Below, one piece after another: positions 31,031 through 41,617 of a stretch of DNA of 64,000 nt. Source of the DNA: Anomaloglossus baeobatrachus (lineage: Eukaryota; Chordata; Amphibia; Anura; Aromobatidae); the NCBI RefSeq assembly GCF_048569485.1, contig NW_027445218.1, forward strand, positions 1 to 64,000, written 5' to 3'. Both the position numbers and the translations under genes were made by a program. The notes beneath the pieces were generated by a model. That model did no database searches. It saw only the letters and a program-made list of their open reading frames with translations, and was not told the origin of the DNA. Position 1 is the first letter of the stretch. Each line of letters begins with the position of its first letter.

Positions 31031-33190
31031 CTAGGATCCAGGACTCAATGGCCACACAGTCAGGTTCAGGGCCGCAGAATTCAGATGGAAAAACGGCCCT
31101 TGAGACAGCAAGTCTGGTCGGTCTGGTAGTGCCCACGGTTGGCCCACCGTGAGATGCCACAGATCCGGGTACCACGACCTTCTTGGCCAATCTGGAGCGA
31201 CGAGTATGGCTCGATGGCAGTCGGACTTGATTTTCCGGAGAACTCTGGGTAACAATGCTAGAGGTGGGAACACATAGGGGAGTCGGAATTGCGACCAATC
31301 CTGAACCAAGGCGTCTGCCGCCAGCGCTCGGTGATCGTGAGACCGTGCCATGAAAACTGGGACCTTGTTGTTGTGCCGTGACGCCATCAGATCGACGTCC
31401 GGCGTCCCCCAACGGCAACAGATCTGCTGAAACACGTCCGGGTGAAGGGACCATTCTCCTGCGTCCATGCCCTGGCGACTGAGAAAGTCTGCTTCCCAGT
31501 TTTCCACGCCTGGGATGTGAACTGCGGATATGGTGGACGCTCTGCTTTCCACCCACGTCAAAATCCGCTGGACTTCTTGAAAAGCTTGGCGACTGCGTGT
31601 TCCCCCTTGGTGGTTGATGTACGCCACCGCCGTGGAATTGTCCGACTGAATCCGAATCTGCTTGCCTTCCAGCCATTGTTGGAAGGCTCGCAGGGCAAGA
31701 TAGATTGCTCTGATTTCCAGAACATTGATCTGCAGGGTGGACTCTTCCTGAGTCCACGTCCCCTGAGCCCTGTGGTGGAGAAACACCGCTCCCCACCCTG
31801 ATAGGCTCGCATCCGTCGTGACCACTGCCCAGGACGGGGGAAGGAACGACTTTCCCTGTGACAATGAGGTGGGGAGAAGCCACCAACGCAGAGAGTCCTT
31901 GGCCGTCTGAGAGAGGGAGACAGTCCTGTCGAGGGACGTCGATTTCCCATCCCATTGGCGTAGAATGTCCCATTGTAGAGGGCGCAGATGAAACTGCGCG
32001 AACGGGACTGCCTCCATTGCTGCTACCATCTTTCCTAGGAAATGCATGAGGCGCCTCAGTGAGTGCGACTGGCTCTGAAGGAGAGATTGCACTCCAGTCC
32101 GTAGCGAGCACTGCTTGTCCAGTGGAAGCCTCACTATCGCTGAGAGAGTATGAAACTCCATGCCAAGATAAGTCAGAGATTGGGTCGGGGTTAGATGAGA
32201 CTTTGGAAAGTTGATAATCCACCCGAAACTCTGGAGAGTGTCTAGTGCCACCTTCAGACTGTGTTGGCATGCCTCTTGAGAGGGTGCCTTTATAAGCAGG
32301 TCGTCTAGATACGGGATGACCGAGTGACCCTGCGAGTGCAGAACAGCTACTACTGCTGCCATGACTTTGGTGAAGACCCGGGGGGCTGTTGCCAGACCGA
32401 AAGGTAACGCTACGAACTGCAGGTGTTCGTCGTGTATGACGAAGCGTAGGAAACGCTGATGCTCTGGTGTAATCGGCACGTGGAGATACGCATCTTTGAT
32501 ATCTATTGATGCTAGAAAATCTCCTTGAGACATTGAGGCTATGACGGAGCGTAGGGATTCCATCCGGAACCTCCTGACTTTTACGTGTCTGTTGAGCAAC
32601 TTTAGATCCAGGACGGGTCGATACGATCCGTCCTTTTTTGGGACCACAAACAGATTGGAGTAAAAACCGTGACCTTGTTCCTGAAGAGGGACGGAGGTCA
32701 CCACTCCTTCCGCCTTTAGAGCGGCCACCGCCTGCAACAGAGCATCGGCTCGGTCTGGTGGTGGAGAAGTTCTGAAGAAACGAGTTGGCGGACGAGAACT
32801 GAACTCTATCCTGTACCCGTGAGACAGAATATCCCTCACCCAACGGTCTTTGACGCGTGACAGCCAAATGTCGCCAAAGTGGGAAAGCCTCCCACCGACC
32901 GCGGGTGTGGGAATCGGAGACCGCAAGTCAGGAGGACGCCGTCTTGGCAACGGTTCCTCCGGCTGTCCTTTTTGGGCGTGACTGAGACCTCCAAGAATCT
33001 GAGCGTCTCTGGTCTTTTTGAGTCTTTTTTGACGAGGCGAATTGGGACCTGCCCGGTCCTCGAAAGGACCGATAACCAGACTGACCCTTCCTCTGTTGGG
33101 GTTTGTTTTGTCTGTGTTGCGGTAAGGATGAGTCCTTACCCTTGGAGTGTTTGATGATTTCATCCAAACGCTCTCCAAACAATCGGTCAC
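31031..33190 (-). CDS. DIRS A4 reverse transcriptase-RNase H
   Basis: 719 open codons. RT motifs in order: SIDIKDAYLHVP, LPFGLATAPRVFTKVM, YLDDLLIK with the catalytic DD pair, and TYLGMEFHTL. RNase H follows: TTDASLSGWGAVF, LEIRAIYLAL, QSDNSTAVAYINHQGG and HIPGVENWEADFLSR, then a C-terminal extension ending VWPLSPGS. It overlaps the gag-like frame by about 260 bases at its 5' end and the YR frame along its length. This is the reference copy for the other A elements. Confidence 0.95.
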   Translation of the reverse strand: MTDCLESVWMKSSNTPRVRTHPYRNTDKTNPNRGRVSLVIGPFEDRAGPNSPRQKRLKKTRDAQILGGLSHAQKGQPEEPLPRRRPPDLRSPIPTPAVGGRLSHFGDIWLSRVKDRWVRDILSHGYRIEFSSRPPTRFFRTSPPPDRADALLQAVAALKAEGVVTSVPLQEQGHGFYSNLFVVPKKDGSYRPVLDLKLLNRHVKVRRFRMESLRSVIASMSQGDFLASIDIKDAYLHVPITPEHQRFLRFVIHDEHLQFVALPFGLATAPRVFTKVMAAVVAVLHSQGHSVIPYLDDLLIKAPSQEACQHSLKVALDTLQSFGWIINFPKSHLTPTQSLTYLGMEFHTLSAIVRLPLDKQCSLRTGVQSLLQSQSHSLRRLMHFLGKMVAAMEAVPFAQFHLRPLQWDILRQWDGKSTSLDRTVSLSQTAKDSLRWWLLPTSLSQGKSFLPPSWAVVTTDASLSGWGAVFLHHRAQGTWTQEESTLQINVLEIRAIYLALRAFQQWLEGKQIRIQSDNSTAVAYINHQGGTRSRQAFQEVQRILTWVESRASTISAVHIPGVENWEADFLSRQGMDAGEWSLHPDVFQQICCRWGTPDVDLMASRHNNKVPVFMARSHDHRALAADALVQDWSQFRLPYVFPPLALLPRVLRKIKSDCHRAILVAPDWPRRSWYPDLWHLTVGQPWALPDRPDLLSQGPFFHLNSAALNLTVWPLSPGS

Positions 33191-34418
33191 GAGAAAAAGG
33201 CAAATTGGTTAAGCACTTCTTGGAATGAGAATCTGCTTTCCAATGTCTCAACCACAGGGCCCTACGCAAAACAACGGAGTTGGCTGACGCCACTGCCGTG
33301 CGGCTTGTAGCGTCAAGAACAGCATTAATCGCGTACGACGCGAATGCCGCCATTTGCGAGGTCAATGGTGCTACCTGCGGGGCAAATGCACGTGTGACTG
33401 AGTCGACTCGCGCAAGCCCGGCTGAGATAGCTTGGAGTGCCCATACGGCAGCAAAAGAAGGCGCTAATGACGCTCCAATCGCTTCATAGATGGATTTCAG
33501 CCAGAGCTCCATCTGCCTGTCAGTGGCATCTTTAAGTGCCGCTCCATCTTCAACTGCAACCAAGGATCTAGCTGCAAGCCTGGAAATTGGAGGATCCACT
33601 TTTGGACACTGGGTCCAACCCTTGACCACCTCAGGGGGAAAAGGATAGCGTGTATCTTTAAGCCGTTTAGGAAAACGCCTTTCAGGATAAGCGTGGGGTT
33701 TCTGGATTGCGTCTCTAAAGTCAGCGTGGTCCAGAAAAGTGCTTAATGTACGCTTAGGGTATCTGAAATGGATTCTCTCGTGCTGCGAAGCTGACTCCTC
33801 TACAAGAGGAGCTGGTGGGGAAATATTTAACATCTTATTGATGTTAAATATAAGATCATTAACTATGGCGTCACCATCTGGTGTATCTAGATTGAGAGCG
33901 GTCCCAGGATCAGAATCCTGATCAGTTACGTCCGCCTCATCACCCATAGATTCATCTCGCTGGGATTCTGACCATTGAGATGAATGTGAAGGCCCGTCAT
34001 AGCGAGCCCGCTTAGGCTGCCCGGGGCCATCGTCCGAGTCAGAGTCTTCACCCTGAGGTGTATATGCCCGTCCCGGAGCTTGGAGGTAATTCAGCTGAGG
34101 GGGACCAGGGGGCAATGATTGCACAGTGTCCGTGGCCTGAAGTACAGGCCTAGCTCGCAATGTGTCAAGAATTTGTGACATAGTGAGAGACATTCTGTCA
34201 GCAAAAGCTGCAAACTCAGTTCCTGTCACTTGGACAGCATTCACAGGTGGTACACCCTGGGTCACGTCCAGCAGAGGTCCCGACTGTGCAAGCGCCGCAG
34301 GGGCCAAGCACTGCACACAATGGGGGTCCGTGGAGCCTGCCGGTAGAAAAGTCCCACATGCGGTGCAGGAAGCATATAATGTCTGTGCCTTGGCACCCTT
34401 GCGTTTTACGGACGACAT
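32928..34418 (-). CDS. DIRS A4 gag-like protein
   Basis: About 496 codons from MSSVKRKGAKAQ at 34418 (the frame is also open upstream, but this start is shared by A1, A2 and A5). CTAC...CVQC near the N-terminus could bind zinc. An acidic Ser/Asp-rich segment with a basic KRARY patch follows, then a conserved block (HADFRDAIQKPHAYP, DTRYPFPPEVVKGW, DPPISRLAARS) and a basic tail. It would bind the element RNA. Structural assignment as Gag is by position and family, not by a recognised capsid fold. Confidence 0.8.
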   Translation of the reverse strand: MSSVKRKGAKAQTLYASCTACGTFLPAGSTDPHCVQCLAPAALAQSGPLLDVTQGVPPVNAVQVTGTEFAAFADRMSLTMSQILDTLRARPVLQATDTVQSLPPGPPQLNYLQAPGRAYTPQGEDSDSDDGPGQPKRARYDGPSHSSQWSESQRDESMGDEADVTDQDSDPGTALNLDTPDGDAIVNDLIFNINKMLNISPPAPLVEESASQHERIHFRYPKRTLSTFLDHADFRDAIQKPHAYPERRFPKRLKDTRYPFPPEVVKGWTQCPKVDPPISRLAARSLVAVEDGAALKDATDRQMELWLKSIYEAIGASLAPSFAAVWALQAISAGLARVDSVTRAFAPQVAPLTSQMAAFASYAINAVLDATSRTAVASANSVVLRRALWLRHWKADSHSKKCLTNLPFSRDRLFGERLDEIIKHSKGKDSSLPQHRQNKPQQRKGQSGYRSFRGPGRSQFASSKKTQKDQRRSDSWRSQSRPKRTAGGTVAKTASS

Positions 34419-35449
34419 GCTGCTGGCTCTCTGCAATGTGAGAGAGTCTATAGCCAAAGGGCGACCAGCGCTATGTAATACCAAGTATTTGTAGAAACAA
34501 AATACTAAGAATACTACTGGCACAAGAGGGGGTGAGCCCTGAGGGCTGCTTACCGCCCGCTGAATAGCGGGTAAGAGGCGCAGAATTCCTTGTCTGGGTC
34601 TCCCCGGCTCCCCTCTGCAGCTCAGCGTGTCAGCAGGAATGGCTGCCGGCGTCTGTGGAGAGGGGCGGTCCGTGGGAGTTTCCAAACAAAAGTGCGGGAA
34701 ACAGTGTCCCCTCTGTGCCGATTGTGAGGGCTGGAGTATGTAAAAACGACTCCAGCCCTCGGCGCTGATGCACTGGCCAGCGTCCCGCCCCTCTCCTGAC
34801 TGGCAGGTCTGGGGGCGGGAACGAACGGAAGCAGGCCGCAAAAGCCGGGGACTCGAGTTATCAGCGCGGCCGCCGTAAAAGCGCGGGCCGCGCTGAAGTC
34901 CCCGGCGCACCACAAGTGCCAGCCGCGCCGCAGTCCCAGCGGCCGGCGCGACCGATTCCCAGAAGTGTGCCTGCTTCAGCGAAGCTGAATGAGGCCATGG
35001 CACAAGCGCCGTAGCGCTGATGTCCCCCGGCGCACTACAACACCCAGCATGCTGCGGTGTGAGCGCCAAATGCACGGGGACACAGAGTACCTTGAGGAAG
35101 CAGGGCCATGTCCCTGATGTACTCCGCTCCATCCAGCATCTTCTCCAGGGGCTGTAGATGGAGCACGGTCTCAGTGCCTGGAGACCAGTAAATCCCACTT
35201 CACCCAGAGCCCTGTAAAAAGGGATGGGGAAGGAATCAGCATGTGGGCTCCTGCCGCCGTACCCGCAATGGGTACCTCAACCTTACAAACACCTCCGACA
35301 TACAGTGGGGTGAGAAGGGAGCATGCTGGGAGCCCTGTATGGGCCCTCTTTTCTTCCATCCGACATAGTCAGCAGCTGCTGCTGACTAAAAACAATGGAG
35401 CTATGCGTGCGTGTCTGACCTCCTGCGCACAAAGCTAAAACTGAGGAAT
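34419..35449 (-). other. DIRS A4 5' leader
   Basis: About 1 kb between the gag-like start and the right ITR. GC-rich blocks (34780-35060) resemble those of A1, A3 and A5. No coding region was recognised; probably contains the element promoter. Confidence 0.55.
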
Positions 35450-35584
35450 CCGTACTCCTACGGGAGGGTGTATAGCCAGAAGGGGAGGGGCCTTACACTT
35501 TTAAGTGTAGTTCTTTGTGCGGCCTCCAGAGGCAGTAGCTATACACCCCACTGTCTGGGTCTCCCAATTAGGAGCGAAAAAGAA
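35450..35584 (-). repeat. A4 right inverted terminal repeat
   Basis: About 130-bp inverse complement of the left end, tip CCCAATTAGGAGCGAAAAAGAA. Confidence 0.88.
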
Positions 35585-35987
35585 ATCTCTTTCTCTGAGT
35601 CTTCATTGGGGGACACAGGACCATGGGTTATGCTGCTGTCACTAGGAGGCTGACACTAAGTAAACATAAAAAAGTTAGCTCCTCCCTAGCAGTATACACC
35701 CCGAGCCGGAGGCGGGCTCAGATCAGTTGGTGCACAAGCAGTAGGAGGAGTACCAGAATCACCATACATAAAAACAAGTTGTAACTAAAACAATGTAGCC
35801 GTGAAAACAAGAGGTCTATGAACAGAAGACCGCTGAAAAATAGCAGGCAAATGCAATTGAACAACCAAAAAACCAAGCAGGGTGGGTGCTGTGTCCCCCA
35901 ATGAAGACTCAGAGAAAGAGATTTTATGGTGAGTACACAAAAATCCTACTTTCTCTATCGTTTCATTGGGGGACACAGGACCATGGG
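35585..35987 (-). repeat. B left terminal repeat (inner part) and ICR
   Basis: Continues the left end of B after the A4 insertion: ATCTCTTTCTCTGAGTCTTC then ATTGGGGGACACAGG. ICR at about 35889-35987 with tip complements ...AAAATCCTACT / TTCTCTATCG.... The motif beginning GGGACGTCC at 35985-36013 is identical to that in A4 and A5. Confidence 0.85.
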
Positions 35988-36093
35988 ACGTCCAAAAGCA
36001 GTCCCTGGGTGGGAATACCGAAAACCCGCAGATAGGAAGAAAACAACAACCTCCCTCGGCGGGCTTGCACTATAATTGAATGCTGCCACCCTA

Positions 36094-37110
36094 TTACAGG
36101 TGTGCAACTGCTGCCTGCAAGACCATTCTGCCAAAACTAGCATCTGCCGATGCTTGGGTGTGAACCTGGTAGAACCTAGTAAAGGTGTGCAGGCTAGACC
36201 AAGTGGCGGCCTTGCAGACCTGGTCGGCCGACGCCTGATGCCTAATCGCCCAAGAGGCTCCCACTGCACGGGTAGAGTGCGCCCTTACCCCCCGCGGCGG
36301 AGACTTGTCCCGAATCCGATAGGCCTCTGATATGGCGGAACGGATCCATCTGGCAATTGTGGCCTTGGATGCCGATTCACCCCTCTTGGGACCAGAAGGA
36401 AGTACAAACAGACCATCTGACTTACGGAACGGCGCGGTTCTGGAGACATAAATTCTAAGTGCACGCACTAGGTCCAGGGTGTGCAAGGACCTCTCCAAGC
36501 TGTGAGAGGGGCCAGGACAGAAGGACGGAAGAACGATTTCTTCGTTAAGATGGAACGGGGAGACCACCTTTGGAAGAAAAGCGGGATCTGGCCGGAGAAC
36601 CGCTTTGTCCTGGTGAAAAATCAAAAAGGGGGAACGACAAGAGAGCTGCCAGCTCTGACGTCCTGCGAATAGAAGTGATGGCAACGAGAAACACCACCTT
36701 CCAAGACAGGTGAGAAAGGGAAGATTCTCGTAAGGGCTCGAATGGGGGGCCCTGAAGTGACCCTAGGACTAGATTAAGGTCCCACGGCTCTAGAGGCCGA
36801 CGGTACGGCGGTGCCAGGTGGGCCACTCCCTGGATGAAGGTCTTAACCTGTGAACGAGCGGCCAGTGGCCTCTGAAACAGGATTGATAACGCCGATATCT
36901 GGCCCTTTAGTGTTGCAAGCGAGACCCGCATCTAGGCCTGACTGCAAGAATGCCAATAGGGAAGGAAGGGAGAAAGCGAGAGGAGAAGAAATATTATGCT
37001 CTTCACACCACCTGAAGAAAACCTTCCACGTGCGGTAGTAAATTTTTGATGAAGATGGCTTCCTGGCCCTAATCATTGTCTGAATCACTCTTGAGGAAAA
37101 CCCAGCCTTA
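36094..37110 (-). pseudogene. DIRS B tyrosine recombinase region
   Basis: YR motifs TSIRRTSELAAL, VRAHSTRAVGASWAIRHQ and TFTRFYQVHTQAS; C-terminus VLQAAVAHL as in family A. The open frame is interrupted, so it is called a broken copy. R, HxxR and Y positions are recognisable. Confidence 0.8.
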
Positions 37111-37111
37111 G

Positions 37112-39223
37112 CTAGAACCCAGGATTCAATGGCCAGGCCATCAAATTTAGGACCTGTGAGTTCTGATGGAAAAGAGGTCCCTGCTGCAGGAGATCTGGAC
37201 GGTCTGGAAGGCGCCACGGAACGTTTGCGAGGAGCTGAGTTAGTTCCGCGAACCATGCTCGCCTGGGCCAGTCCGGAGCCACTAGGATGACCGGTATTCC
37301 TTCCGCCTTGATCTTCTTGAGGACCCTCGGAATTAGAGGGAGCGGAGGGAAGATGTACGGGAGACTGAACTGGCTCCATGACAGGGTGAGGGCGTCGACT
37401 CCTAAAGCCAAGCGGTCTCGGCACCGCGCTACAAATTGCGGAACCTGACGGTTGAACCGGGAGGCCATTAGGTCCACGTCCGGAACTCCCCATCTGTCGC
37501 AGATCTGGTTGAATACTTCCCGGTTGAGGGACCATTCTCCGGAGGCGAGACCTTCCCTGCTGAGGAAGTCCGCCGCCCAATTGTCCACGCCTGGGATGTG
37601 TACCGCTGAGATCAGGGAGTGATGACACTCGGCCCAGTGCAAAATCTTCTTGACTTCTCGCATCGCCCCGACACTTCTTGTACCGCCTTGGTGGTTGATG
37701 TACGCCACCGCCGTCGCATTGTCCGACTGGATCCTGACCGGGCAACCCTGTACTAGGTGTCGAAACTGCTGCAAGGCTAGCCGGATGGCTCTTATCTCCA
37801 AAATGTTGATCTGGAGACAACTCTCCCTCGGTGACCATCGGCCCTGCGCTGTGTGATGCCGAAACACTGCTCCCCAGCCCTGGAGACTGGCGTCGGTGGT
37901 CACTATCTTCCAGTGGAGCGGGAGGAAAGACCTTCCTGATGCGAGGTTGCGTTGATTGAGCCACCAACGGAGGGAGTGGCGGGTCTCCGGCGAAAGATGA
38001 AACCTGCGGTCCAGAGAAAAGGGAGATCTGTCCCATTTCTTCAGCAAGGCCAGCTGGAGGGGCCGGAGATGGAACTGTGCAAAGGGTACCGGTTCCATCG
38101 CCGCCACCATACGACCGAGGACTCGCATGCCGAACCTGATGGAAACTTGGCTCTGACGCCGGAGAGCGCGGAGGCCTCGTTGTAGGGAGGACATCTTCTC
38201 CTGTGTGAGGAAAACTCGCCCTTGGATGGTATCGAATACCATGCCTAAAAAGGTGATCCGACGGGCCGGGGTCAGAGAGGACTTCTTCCGATTTATCAGC
38301 CACCCTAACCGTGAAAGGGTGTCGATCGTGACCTGAACTCCAAGACGACGGTCCTCGAAGGAAGAGCCCTTTATCAACATATCGTCCAAGTACGGGATGA
38401 CCATGACACCCCTGGAATGCAGAACGGACATGGCAGCAGCCATGATCTTCGTAAAGACCCTGGGTGCGGATGCGAGGCCGAAGGGAAGAGCCGTGAACTG
38501 GAAATGATCTTCCGCTATCGCAAAGCGGAGGAACTGTTGGTGAGAGGTGGCTATCGGGACGTGAAGATAGGCGTCTTGAATATCCAGCGATGCCAGGAAT
38601 TCGCCTACCTCCATGGACGCGATGACGGACCGGAGTGACTCCATGCGAAACGGCCGAGGCCTCACCGACCTGTTTAGAAGCTTTAGGTCGAGGACGGGAC
38701 GGACAGAGCCGTCCTTTTTGGGGACCACGAAAAGGTTGGAATAGAACCCCTTGAAACGCTCTGCGGGAGGGACTGGTACCACGACTCCGGCTCGGAGGAG
38801 GGAGTCTATGGAGTGAAAGAACGCGCGAGCCCGCGCGGGAGACTCGGGAGGGCGAGATATGAAAAAACGTCTTGGTGGCTTTGCTTCGAATTCTATTTTG
38901 TAGCCTGATGTGATGATCTCTCTGACCCAGGCATCGGCGGTCAGGGGGATCCACACATGCTGAAAACGCGCCGACCGCGAGTCACTTGTAGGAACGTCGG
39001 CGGTAACCAGAAGAGGATCTCGTGGACTGGCGGGGGCGTGAACGCCAGGCGGGATTGGTCTTGAATGACGGGGTCTTCCTGTCTCTCGGAGGAGAGCGGC
39101 TTTTCCGCGGCTGGGGATTGGAGTTGAAGCTGCGAAAGGGCCGGAAACGAGCGGTGGGGCGCCGATTCTGGAAGCGCTTGGGGCGCAATTGGGGGAGAGA
39201 TGTACTCTTTCCTCCCGTAGCAT
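37112..39223 (-). CDS. DIRS B reverse transcriptase-RNase H
   Basis: 703 open codons. RT: SLDIQDAYLHVPIA, LPFGLASAPRVFTKIM, YLDDMLIK. RNase H: TTDASLQGWGAVFRHH, QSDNATAVAYINHQGG, HIPGVDNWAADFLSR. Clearly related to the A-family RT-RH but diverged throughout, which supports a separate family. A second long frame (36843-38954, 703 codons) overlaps it and leads into the YR region, as in A4. Confidence 0.92.
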   Translation of the reverse strand: MLREERVHLSPNCAPSASRIGAPPLVSGPFAASTPIPSRGKAALLRETGRPRHSRPIPPGVHAPASPRDPLLVTADVPTSDSRSARFQHVWIPLTADAWVREIITSGYKIEFEAKPPRRFFISRPPESPARARAFFHSIDSLLRAGVVVPVPPAERFKGFYSNLFVVPKKDGSVRPVLDLKLLNRSVRPRPFRMESLRSVIASMEVGEFLASLDIQDAYLHVPIATSHQQFLRFAIAEDHFQFTALPFGLASAPRVFTKIMAAAMSVLHSRGVMVIPYLDDMLIKGSSFEDRRLGVQVTIDTLSRLGWLINRKKSSLTPARRITFLGMVFDTIQGRVFLTQEKMSSLQRGLRALRRQSQVSIRFGMRVLGRMVAAMEPVPFAQFHLRPLQLALLKKWDRSPFSLDRRFHLSPETRHSLRWWLNQRNLASGRSFLPLHWKIVTTDASLQGWGAVFRHHTAQGRWSPRESCLQINILEIRAIRLALQQFRHLVQGCPVRIQSDNATAVAYINHQGGTRSVGAMREVKKILHWAECHHSLISAVHIPGVDNWAADFLSREGLASGEWSLNREVFNQICDRWGVPDVDLMASRFNRQVPQFVARCRDRLALGVDALTLSWSQFSLPYIFPPLPLIPRVLKKIKAEGIPVILVAPDWPRRAWFAELTQLLANVPWRLPDRPDLLQQGPLFHQNSQVLNLMAWPLNPGF

Positions 39224-40470
39224 CGGAGATCAACTGGTCCAGCCTATCTCCGAAGAGACGCTCCCCTAGGAAGGGCAGGGAAGTTAGTGACTTCTTAGAG
39301 GCCGCATCCGCGTTCCAGGACCGGAGCCAAAGGGCTCGACGGATGGCCACATTGTTGCTGGCGGCCTGGATCGCGCAACTTGCAGACGCCAGGGCTGCAT
39401 TGAGCAAGTACTCACCCGCGAGAGAAATCTGCGAGGCAATGGGAACCAGATCCGGATTGGCAGGAATGGCGCGGAGACCGCAGCGTAGCGTGTCCGCCCA
39501 GGACATCAGGGCCTTCGCAACCCAAACCGAGGCAAAGGCCGGAGAGAGGGATGTGCCCGCTGCCTCGAAGGCGGAACGGGCTAACCTGTCAATAGTACGG
39601 TCCGTAGGGTCCTTGAGAGACGTACCGTTAGTGAGTGGAAGGACTGTGTGAGAAGACAGGCGGGAGATTAGGGGGTCGACCACAGGGGAGCCTGCCCAAT
39701 CCTTTCGAAGACCCTCAGGAAAAGGATAATGCAAATCGATGGACTTACCGCTGATAAATACCCTGTCCGGCTGTTGCCTGTGGCTGCGCAGTAACTCAGC
39801 GAATTCTGGATGTCCGCTGAATGTGTTCTGGGCCCGCTTCACCCGCTTAAACGAGACCTGGGTGCTCTGGGAGGAGACGGGGTCCGCCTGTACCTTCAAG
39901 GTCTGGTTCACTGCTTCTATCAGGCTATTCACCATGCGCCGAATATCAGCCGCCTGCTCTGAGTCCTGCAGGGGTGCCGCATCGGAATCATCATCGGAGC
40001 AGTCAGAAACCTCCCTGGAGGACTGACGGTCTGGACCTGGGGATGAAGGTGAAACCTGAGGACGAGACCTGGCGGGTCCGTTTTTGAGCAGCAGAGGAGG
40101 ACCCTGCAACGGGGCTCACCTGCTCCGGAGGCGATTGCGCCGGGTCTGCGGGAATCTGGGCGAGCGACGGCAGCAGGCGCAGAGCTTGCGCGATGGTCCG
40201 AGAAGCCTCAGAGAGGGAATCTACGGACTGGGACAGGGACGCTAGCCAGTCGGGGGGGGGCGGGACGCAGGGCCCTGCAGCATATGGCGCTGCGGCGTCT
40301 GCGATATCAGAAGCGTCGGCCACGGAGTCCTGCGGAGGCTGCGCGTCTGTAGAACAGACGGAGCATAGTGGGGCGTCCTGACCCTGGGAAAACTTGGATT
40401 TGCAGGAGGAGCATGCAAAAAATAGTGCAAAGGGGGCCTGCTTGGATTGGGTGGGCTTAGCCTTAGGCAT
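38982..40470 (-). pseudogene. DIRS B gag-like region
   Basis: Starts MPKAKPTQSKQAPFALFF at 40470, with CSSC...CSVC near the N-terminus, then an acidic Ser-rich segment and a conserved block (FSGHPEFAELLRSHRQQP, DPLISRLSSHT) with a basic tail overlapping the RT frame. Not continuous in one frame. Same layout as family A gag with low identity. Confidence 0.72.
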
Positions 40471-41484
40471 GGTGAAAACAGGTACTCTCCCTGGTGGCTG
40501 CTAGGAAGGAGACAGGAGAGGGTTAACTCGTCCCTAAACTCAGAGAATGCTGCCTAGTGAGGGCTACTCCTTAGGAGCAGAGCTTACCCAGGTCCTGCGT
40601 GCTGCCCACCAGTCCAGAAGAGGAGTCCAGGAGTGAGCTGGCCAGAAGAGTCAGAACGCCGGCGCGCTGCAGCCTCAGGGGACCAGAGGCAGGCTAAAAT
40701 GGCGAGGGGACGCTGGAGGAGGCTGGGGGAGGAGCAGGATTCCAGCGCGAAAAACCGGAGGATTCACAGCCCCCACCATCAGCCAGGAGGCAGAGCAGTG
40801 GGAGGATACAAAGGGAGACGACCGGCGGCCAATAGCGCTGCAGCGGGGGCGTGGCTAGGAAGCAGGAGCGACTAGGCCGAGACTGGGGACTAAATTTATG
40901 GAGAGGGCCGGGGGAACGTGCAGGAAAGCTCGGTCCTACCTGCAATCGGCGGCGCCGGCCCAGCGATGGATGCGGTGCAGGCAGGGCTCCCTGCCCCTGC
41001 CTGTGTACAGCGCTGCTCGTCCAGGAAGGCTCCGGGGGAGAGCGTGCTGAGGCAGGGTAGTGGACATCATGATGGGGGTAGCAGCCCCCTTTCAGGAGAA
41101 GGCAGCGTGACAGGGCCCCATCTATTACACACGCTGCGGAGGTTCCATCCCTGCTGTACTCCCCTGTATGCCCTTTGGGGTGATACCGCAGGGCGAATCA
41201 GGGGTGCCCACAAAACAACCTGCCCACACGCGCACCCCCGGGAGTGGTACCACGGGGACGGACGGGGGAGAGGGCCCGAAGTCTCAAGCCCCTGCGACCC
41301 TGGGGAGTGGTACCCACAGGGCTGCGGAGGATGAGTGAAGCGAATACCTGCAGAGACAAAGATGACAGGTATGAGAGTGATGAGCGGCGCCGAAATAAAA
41401 GAAAAAAAAGCGCAAAAAACATACATGGCTGAGGGGGGCCGAGACGGCCCACATCAGCCTCCTACGACACTAAGCTAAAACTGA
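40471..41484 (-). other. DIRS B 5' leader
   Basis: GC-rich leader between the gag-like start and the right ITR. No coding region was recognised. Unrelated in sequence to the family-A leader as far as can be seen. Confidence 0.5.
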
Positions 41485-41617
41485 TCTGAGCCCGCCTCCG
41501 GCTCGGGGTGTATACTGCTAGGGAGGAGCTAACTTTTTTATGTTTACTTAGTGTCAGCCTCCTAGTGACAGCAGCATACACCCATGGTCCTGTGTCCCCC
41601 AATGAAACGATAGAGAA
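41485..41617 (-). repeat. B right inverted terminal repeat
   Basis: Inverse complement of the B left end: CTGATCTGAGCCCGCCTCC, GTATACTGCTAGGGAGGAGC, ATGGTCCTGTGTCCCCCAAT and tip GAAACGATAGAGAA. Confidence 0.85.

Larger units (their letters stand above)
29524..35584 (-). mobile_element. DIRS-type retrotransposon A4 (family A), looks whole
   Basis: Innermost layer, inserted near the left tip of element B. Left tip GAAGGG at 29524, right tip GCGAAAAAGAA at 35584. The flanks CCGTAAA and ATCTC join directly to give B's expected sequence, so there is neither duplication nor loss of target. All three protein regions (gag-like, RT-RH, YR) have long open frames. It looks whole and is the youngest element here. 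Confidence 0.94.
29496..41617 (-). mobile_element. DIRS-type retrotransposon B (family B), split by A4
   Basis: Fourth nesting layer, about 6.06 kb of its own DNA at 29496-29523 and 35585-41617. The left tip is AGTAGGATTTTTGTG; the right tip ...AAACGATAGAGAA is followed by host AGACAG. Host flank on the left is ...CATACAAA. Inverted ends carry ATTGGGGGACACAGGACCATG. It has gag-like, RT-RH and YR regions and a few breaks. Its termini differ from family A, but the protein organisation is the same. Same sense as fastkd1. Confidence 0.9.
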
